This document shows positions 6,322 through 10,186 of a DNA stretch of 10,186 nucleotides, piece after piece. The DNA comes from Prosthecobacter debontii (GTDB lineage Bacteria; Verrucomicrobiota; Verrucomicrobiia; Verrucomicrobiales; Akkermansiaceae), in the NCBI GenBank assembly GCA_945885485.1, contig CAMCYT010000080.1:1-10186 (forward strand). The letters are read 5' to 3'. The first letter of the stretch is position 1; each line of letters starts with the position of its first letter. Both the position numbers and the translations under genes were made by a program. The notes beneath the pieces are model-generated. The model was given only the letters and a program-made list of their open reading frames with translations, was not told where the DNA came from and ran no database searches.

Positions 6322-7206
6322 ATGAAATTTAGATGGATCTTTGCTTGTTACGTGGCGTTTTGCGTTACGGCATCGGCCGCTGAACTCAAAGTGGTGTCGT
6401 TGCATCCTTTGATTAGCGATCTATTGAAGCAGGTAGGTGGTGATAAAATTGAGGTGGTGGATTTGATTGGAATGAAGGGCGATCCGCATAGTTTCAAGCC
6501 GAGAACCGAAGATGTCGCGGCGGTTGTGGGTGCTAAAGTTTATTTTGTATCCGGCATGGGCTTGGAAGGTTATCTGCCTGAGTTACGTTCCATTTTGTCT
6601 GCGGATATTCGTATCGTTGAGGTGGGAGGGATGTTGCCTGCGTTACATGGAGTCTGTGAACATGAGGAGCACGAGCATGACCACGATCATGAGTTGGATC
6701 CACATTGGTGGCATTCAGTGGATTTATTCAGACGTGCGACATCGCTGGTCGCGGGGGAGTTGTCCAAAGAGTTGCCCTCGGAGCGTCAAGCGTTTGAGGC
6801 AAATGCAGCAGCTTATCGCACGCAGCTCGATGAGTTAGAAAAGTGGTTGAAGCGTGAGGTTTTGAAGATTCCGAAAGATCACAGAAAATTGGCGACCGCA
6901 CACTCGGCCTTTCAATATTTCTGCAAGGCATACGGGTTTGAATCTTTTGCTGTGCAGGGAGTGAATCGTGAGCAAATGCCAAGTGCGAAGGAACTCTCGA
7001 AACTCATGAAATCGTTGAAAAATGAGAATGTTTTCGCGATTTTTCCAGAGCGAGAATCCAATCCGAAAATTCTTACCAGTCTGACGCGCGATACCAGTAT
7101 CAAACTCGGTGGAGAGTTAATTGCAGATGGACGTGGTGTGAACAGTTACGAGGCGATGATGAGAGAAAATGTGACCTCTATTGTTACTGCGCTTAGCGCA
7201 AAGTGA
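6322..7206 (+). CDS. znuA: Zinc ABC transporter substrate-binding protein, ZnuA-like
   Basis: A periplasmic cluster A-I metal-binding protein that captures Zn2+ (or Mn2+) for an ABC importer. From ATG 6322 it has 294 residues, beginning with a signal peptide (MKFRWIFACYV to ASAAE). An in-frame ATG at 6295 would add nine residues before this signal peptide, so I prefer 6322. In the numbering of the longer form, expected metal ligands are H65 in GDPHSFKPR, H137 in DPHWWH, H203 in ATAHSAFQYF and an acidic residue near D278 in IADGRG. A short histidine- and acid-rich loop (118-135), typical of zinc-specific members, precedes DPHWWH. The end YEAMMRENV is the usual family close. No znuB (permease) or znuC (ATPase) follows; the next gene faces the other way and overlaps the end by 14 bases. 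Transfer from the preceding MBL gene's transcript is possible because only 45 bases separate the frames. Confidence 0.9.
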   Translation: MKFRWIFACYVAFCVTASAAELKVVSLHPLISDLLKQVGGDKIEVVDLIGMKGDPHSFKPRTEDVAAVVGAKVYFVSGMGLEGYLPELRSILSADIRIVEVGGMLPALHGVCEHEEHEHDHDHELDPHWWHSVDLFRRATSLVAGELSKELPSERQAFEANAAAYRTQLDELEKWLKREVLKIPKDHRKLATAHSAFQYFCKAYGFESFAVQGVNREQMPSAKELSKLMKSLKNENVFAIFPERESNPKILTSLTRDTSIKLGGELIADGRGVNSYEAMMRENVTSIVTALSAK

Positions 7207-7951
7207 TCGTAACCGGGCAATGATCTGATCCCATCACGTGTGGAAGGATCGTGGCATCATGGAGTCGGCCAACGAGTTCTGGTGAAAGTCCGAAGTAATC
7301 GATTCTCCATCCCACGTTCCGCTCGCGAGCGCCACCACGGTAAGACCACCATGAGTAAGCCTCTGTTTTATCGGGATACAGATGTCGGAAGGTGTCAATG
7401 AATCCGCTCTGTAGAAGTTCTGTGAAGCTAGCGCGTTCTTCATCCGAGAATCCAGGGCTCTTTCGGTTTGAAGCTGGACGGGCTAGGTCAATCTCGTTGT
7501 GTGCGACGTTGAGGTCGCCGCAGAAAATGACAGGTTTTTTCAAGGCTAGCTGATTCAAGTGTTGGCGAAACGCTGCGTCCCACTCTAACCGATATTCAAG
7601 TCGCCGAAGTTCGTCTTGAGCGTTAACTGTATAGACATTGACGAGGAAAAAATCGGGATATTCGAGAGTGATGACTCGACCTTCTTTATCATGTTGTTCG
7701 CTGCCAAAGCCCAGCGAGCAATTGAGTGGAGTTTCCTTGGTGAAAATCGCGGTGCCAGAATAACCGGGTTTATCGGCGGAATTCCAAAAGCCTTTGTAAG
7801 CACCGAATTCGAGCGGGAGTTCCACTTGTTCAGGGCGGGCTTTGGTTTCTTGAATGCAGAAAATATCCGGCATTTCCGTATTGAGAAAATCGGCTAGGCC
7901 TTTGTTTAGCGCGGCACGGATGCCATTGACGTTCCAGGAGATGAGTTTCAT
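7193..7951 (-). CDS. xth: Exodeoxyribonuclease III (AP endonuclease), ExoIII/EEP family
   Basis: A 252-residue DNA-repair nuclease of the exonuclease-endonuclease-phosphatase fold. Relatives cut at abasic sites and trim 3' ends in base excision repair. Visible active-site motifs from MKLISWNVNG are N8 in WNVNGIRA, E35 in IQETKA, Y107 in VNVYTVN, D146 and N148 in GDLNVAH, W215 with D218 in GWRIDYF, and D243/H244 in GSDHCPV. The frame remains open upstream to 8035, but the family begins at MKLISWNVNGIR, so ATG 7951 is chosen; no Shine-Dalgarno is visible for either. The length matches the family (E. coli ExoIII has 268). Its last 14 bases overlap the end of znuA on the opposite strand. The gene seems to stand alone, with its promoter in the noncoding stretch upstream. 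Confidence 0.95.
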   Translation of the reverse strand: MKLISWNVNGIRAALNKGLADFLNTEMPDIFCIQETKARPEQVELPLEFGAYKGFWNSADKPGYSGTAIFTKETPLNCSLGFGSEQHDKEGRVITLEYPDFFLVNVYTVNAQDELRRLEYRLEWDAAFRQHLNQLALKKPVIFCGDLNVAHNEIDLARPASNRKSPGFSDEERASFTELLQSGFIDTFRHLYPDKTEAYSWWSYRGGARERNVGWRIDYFGLSPELVGRLHDATILPHVMGSDHCPVTITLR

Positions 7952-8040
7952 GAGTGGGGCTTGGGTAATGCGTCTCAATACATGGGACATTCTCATTGTG
8001 TTCAAGAAAAGTATTTTTCCTAACGTAAACCGCAATCATT

Positions 8041-8117
8041 GTCCGTTGCTGCAGAAAGCCCGCAGCGGGGTGGGGGAGTTGTGTCCTACGGACTGGGGGA
8101 GAGTAGTGACGATCGAT
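8041..8117. repeat. GC-rich block with nested inverted and direct repeats, possible dispersed repeat element
   Basis: CCCGC-A-GCGGG (8059-8069) is followed by two direct copies of TGGGGGAG (8071-8078 and 8094-8101). These copies bracket a GTCC-TAC-GGAC hairpin (8083-8093). The block ends near CGATCG (8110-8115). GCTGC (8048-8052) can also pair with GCAGC (8062-8066). This composition stands out from the surrounding AT-richer spacer. Such compact intergenic symmetry is typical of REP-like or other dispersed repeats, but a second copy is not present in this window, so that identity is inference. Confidence 0.4.
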
Positions 8118-8208
8118 TTTTAGTGGTTTAGAAGCACTTTTCTGGGACATTGGACTTATTTGTCCCCTTTTACCCCTTCCCAGGCCGTCTCTCCAGTGTA
8201 TTTTCCAC

Positions 8209-8257
8209 GCTAGGTGAAAAAGCAAATTCCTAGCATTATGCATGATCTCTCATGCAT
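8209..8257 (-). terminator. Tandem hairpins after the EI24-family gene, possible terminator
   Basis: ATGCATGA (8238-8245) pairs perfectly with TCATGCAT (8250-8257) around four bases, which on the - strand read GAGA, a GNRA-type tetraloop. It lies five bases after the EI24 stop codon. A second stem follows on the - strand: CCTAGC (8229-8234) with GCTAGG (8209-8214), whose 14-base loop holds a run of five Ts. No T-run directly follows the first stem, so this is not a canonical intrinsic terminator, but the position suits transcript ending or 3'-end protection. Confidence 0.4.
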
Positions 8258-8262
8258 GCAAA

Positions 8263-9024
8263 TCAGGGAGTGACTACACTATCAGTGTCAGGATGAAAAC
8301 GGGCGCGGAGCGGCGAACCTTCGCGGAGCCAAACGCGGTGTACCATCCAAGCCGTTGCGAGAAGTGGGGCACAAAGATTGACTCCTGGGATGACGAAGAG
8401 GAGTGCAAGGGTCAATCCTCCGCGTAGCATCTCTTTGCGATGGGCTCGATAGAGATTCTTGGCTACAGCTAACGAAACATGACGCACGGCTACCACTTGA
8501 AAATATTCGCGGGAAAGCAGGAAAGAATTGAGCAATACGTAAACCACCACATTCAGCACCGGAATGAAATAAAACGGAAGTGCCAGCAGGTTCCAACCTA
8601 TCCCGCGTATCAATACACGCAGCGAGGAATGAATCTGCTCGCCTAACGGAACTTTGCGCGGGACGGGGGCCAATGGGTAGTGGCGAAGTTCTATCCGATC
8701 TGCCAGTGGTTCAAGAAACACACCGCACATAGCGGTGACGATGAGTGGAAAGGTGAACCATCCAACCACGAGCACCAGGAGCGATCCCACTCCGCGGAAC
8801 ATCCAATCATCCCAACTAGTTTTGGCCAACCATCCTTGGTTTAGCCAGTCAAGTCCGCCGATCAGCCACCAAGCCAGCCAGACGATCCCCGCAAAGACCA
8901 ACAGGGTCCCTACAAGCCCCGCGAGTAGAACCAACCAAGCAAAGGGTTCACGCAGCACACCGAATGCGAGTCTCAAATCACTGAGCTCGCGTTTCACGGA
9001 TACGGTTGTTAGTGGGTGTGGCAT
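8263..9024 (-). CDS. EI24/CysZ-family integral membrane protein
   Basis: A 253-residue inner-membrane protein of the EI24 domain family, which includes the sulfate permease CysZ and many uncharacterised relatives. It has four main hydrophobic stretches at about 29-52, 77-100, 139-164 and 203-228. Family signs are FLEPLADRIE (103-112), the LLSREYFQVVAVRH block (169-182, usually LxGREYFExVAxRH) and the VIPGVNLCAPLLATAWM segment (211-227). Transport of sulfate cannot be inferred because there is no sulfate-assimilation gene nearby. The ATG lies 24 bases after the queA stop on the same strand, so it is probably co-transcribed with queA. No ribosome binding site is visible. Confidence 0.85.
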   Translation of the reverse strand: MPHPLTTVSVKRELSDLRLAFGVLREPFAWLVLLAGLVGTLLVFAGIVWLAWWLIGGLDWLNQGWLAKTSWDDWMFRGVGSLLVLVVGWFTFPLIVTAMCGVFLEPLADRIELRHYPLAPVPRKVPLGEQIHSSLRVLIRGIGWNLLALPFYFIPVLNVVVYVLLNSFLLSREYFQVVAVRHVSLAVAKNLYRAHRKEMLRGGLTLALLFVIPGVNLCAPLLATAWMVHRVWLREGSPLRARFHPDTDSVVTP

Positions 9025-9048
9025 GGTGAAAATGGTGTCAGGGCATAA

Positions 9049-10044
9049 TCATAGAATCAACATGCAGTCGCCATAAGAATAGAAACGGTATTTTTCAGCG
9101 ACGGCTTGGCGGTAGGCTTCGAGTGTGAGTTCGCGTCCTGCGAAGGCGGAGACGAGCATGATCAAAGTGGATTTGGGGAGGTGAAAATTGGTTAAAAGGG
9201 TATCGACTGCTTTGAACTGATAAGGAGGATGGAGAAAAATATTGGTTTCTCCCGAGAGAGGTCCGGATTTTGAAATGCGAATATCAGATGATGTGTCGGC
9301 AATGGATTCCAAGACGCGAGTGACTGTGGTGCCGACCGCAATTGTGCGTTTGGCGCAATTGATGTTGCGAATGGTTTCTTCAGTGACGTGATATTTTTCT
9401 GAGTGCATCACGTGTTCTCCGATGTGATCCACGCTCACTGGCCTGAACGTTCCGACACCGACATGGAGGGTGATGAACTCATGAGGAACGCGCTCCATAA
9501 TTTCAGGGGTAAAGTGCAGGCCTGCGGTTGGTGCGGCGATGGCGCCTTCTTCTTTGGCGAAGACGGTTTGATAGCGTTCTTGATCCATCTCTTCATCATC
9601 ACGTCCCATATAATGCGGCAGGGCGAGGTGACCATGTTGATGGATATCGATGGGCTGCTGCCATTCAATCAAGCGGTCGCCATTTTCAAAAACTTCAGTG
9701 ACGGTTCCCTTTATGTTTCCGACGCTGAGAGTCCGACCTAACTTCATGCGTTTGCCTGGCTTAGCGAGGCAGCGCCATAAGGTTGGGGAAAGTTGATCGA
9801 GGCAGAGCAGTTCGATTTTACCGTCGTCGGAAAACACGCGTGCTGGAATCACGCGGGTGTTGTTGAGGATGATCAGGTCTTCAGTTTTTAGATAACTTTC
9901 GAAATCCGAAAACAGGCGATGTTCGATACGTCCGCTTTCACGATGGATCACCAACATCCGCGAGGAGGATCGATTCGGAAGCGGGCGGGAAGCGATCAGT
10001 TCCTCGGGCAAATGGTAGTCGTAATCTTTGGTTAGTAGAGACAC
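9049..10044 (-). CDS. queA: S-adenosylmethionine:tRNA ribosyltransferase-isomerase QueA
   Basis: QueA transfers and isomerises the ribosyl part of S-adenosylmethionine onto preQ1 in tRNA, giving epoxyqueuosine at the wobble position of GUN anticodons. The 331-residue protein is a little shorter than usual (about 340-350). Characteristic blocks are DYHLPEELIASRPLPNRSSSRML (9-31), LNNTRVIPARVF (60-71), ALPHYMGR (141-148), RYQTVFAKEEGAIAAPTAGLHF (157-178), LHVGVGTFRPV (193-203), ETNIFLHPPYQFKAVD (266-281), LLTNFHLPKSTLIMLVSAFAG (283-303) and the C-terminal YRFYSYGDCML (319-329). The start is GTG at 10044, which gives the normal spacing to DYDYHLP; no Shine-Dalgarno is visible. It begins 8 bases after the stop of the preceding gene. 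The other queuosine genes (tgt, queC-G) are not in the window. Confidence 0.97.
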   Translation of the reverse strand: MSLLTKDYDYHLPEELIASRPLPNRSSSRMLVIHRESGRIEHRLFSDFESYLKTEDLIILNNTRVIPARVFSDDGKIELLCLDQLSPTLWRCLAKPGKRMKLGRTLSVGNIKGTVTEVFENGDRLIEWQQPIDIHQHGHLALPHYMGRDDEEMDQERYQTVFAKEEGAIAAPTAGLHFTPEIMERVPHEFITLHVGVGTFRPVSVDHIGEHVMHSEKYHVTEETIRNINCAKRTIAVGTTVTRVLESIADTSSDIRISKSGPLSGETNIFLHPPYQFKAVDTLLTNFHLPKSTLIMLVSAFAGRELTLEAYRQAVAEKYRFYSYGDCMLIL

Positions 10045-10052
10045 GGCAGGAT

Positions 10053-10186
10053 TCAGGGTTGATTGAGGAAACGAATCAAATCATTCAGGACGGGCTGAGG
10101 ATTTCCCCAGATACGAATGAGATGGTTGAGGTTTTGGTGATCAAGTCTTTCGGTCGCGATCAGCAAGCGAGTGCCTTGTTTTTCCA
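10053..10186 (-). CDS. C-terminal 43 codons of an unidentified gene, cut by the window edge
   Basis: On the - strand one frame is open from the right edge to a TGA at 10053-10055, encoding 43 residues; the other two frames close early. The peptide has a strand-like RLLIATERL and ends in HLIRIWGNPQPVLNDLIRFL followed by NQP. It looks like the end of a folded protein with a helical C-terminus, but I do not recognise the family. It sits 8 bases upstream of the queA GTG in the same direction, so the two are probably in one transcript. The true start and length are outside the window. Confidence 0.5.
   Translation of the reverse strand, partial: EKQGTRLLIATERLDHQNLNHLIRIWGNPQPVLNDLIRFLNQP

Larger units (their letters stand above)
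7952..8262. other. Noncoding gap of about 310 bases with several inverted repeats
   Basis: No convincing gene is seen here. Short open frames on both strands lack family features. The stretch should carry the xth promoter on the - strand; the best I see is TTGCGG and TACTTT 16 bases apart, which is weak. It includes a GC-rich repeat-like block (8041-8117), a GGGACA/TGTCCC inverted repeat (8144-8149 and 8161-8166) followed by CTTTTA on the + strand, and a pair of hairpins just after the EI24 gene (8209-8257), each treated separately where supportable. Confidence 0.6.

Noticed and set aside
7952..8035. N-terminal extension of exodeoxyribonuclease III to 8035
   Set aside because: The family begins at MKLISWNVNG; the 28 extra residues have no family features and no ribosome binding site supports them.
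8067..8099. G-quadruplex in the G-rich block
   Set aside because: Only three long G-runs are present and one loop would be about 18 bases, so it is a weak candidate.
8144..8166. GGGACA/TGTCCC hairpin as a + strand terminator
   Set aside because: The T-run after it is short and interrupted, and no + strand gene ends nearby except znuA nearly 1 kb away.
7830..8243. Open frame of 137 codons on the - strand covering the xth start and the gap
   Set aside because: Half lies over xth in another frame and the rest over the repeat-like block; the product has no recognisable domain.
8242..8427. Short + strand open frame at the EI24 3' end
   Set aside because: It overlaps the EI24 coding region antisense and has no family or ribosome-binding-site support.

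Overview
This window reads like chromosomal housekeeping DNA from a Gram-negative bacterium of moderate GC. My best guess is the Verrucomicrobiota, but that is inference from gene content and protein style and no phylogenetic marker is present. The supporting signs are a Prc/Tsp periplasmic protease with its C-terminal domain, a lipoprotein with a lipobox, a TatC with an enlarged extracytoplasmic loop, a periplasmic zinc-binding protein and a near absence of Shine-Dalgarno sequences. I see no rRNA, tRNA, CRISPR array, insertion sequence, phage or plasmid gene.

Layout. Bases 1-2804 (+) hold a tight cluster: the 3' part of prc, a yggS-type PLP protein that overlaps it by one base, and a small DUF971 protein one base further on. 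A small lipoprotein gene (2865-3074, -) faces this cluster and ends in a strong intrinsic terminator at 2803-2841. Bases 3249-7206 (+) hold a second run: tatC, an unrecognised two-helix membrane protein, a metallo-beta-lactamase-fold hydrolase with an N-terminal HTH-like segment, and a ZnuA-like zinc-binding protein. The last four bases of znuA's own coding frame and stop overlap the 3' end of a convergent exodeoxyribonuclease III gene (7193-7951, -), for a total overlap of 14 bp. A noncoding gap (7952-8262) contains several inverted repeats and a GC-rich repeat-like block. The rest, all on -, is an EI24/CysZ-type membrane protein, queA (queuosine synthesis), and the last 43 codons of an unidentified gene running off the right edge.

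How the genes work together. The + strand genes from 1 to 7206 are weighted towards the cell envelope: proteolysis (Prc), twin-arginine export (TatC), two-helix membrane anchoring and metal capture (ZnuA). The least ordinary part is tatC. It carries an insertion of about 130 residues between helices 1 and 2 and a histidine-rich cytoplasmic tail, and it is followed by an uncharacterised membrane protein and an HTH-MBL fusion. The zinc-binding gene comes next in the same direction without visible znuB or znuC. A shared metal theme is possible but speculative. I found no clear evidence of a wholly new system.
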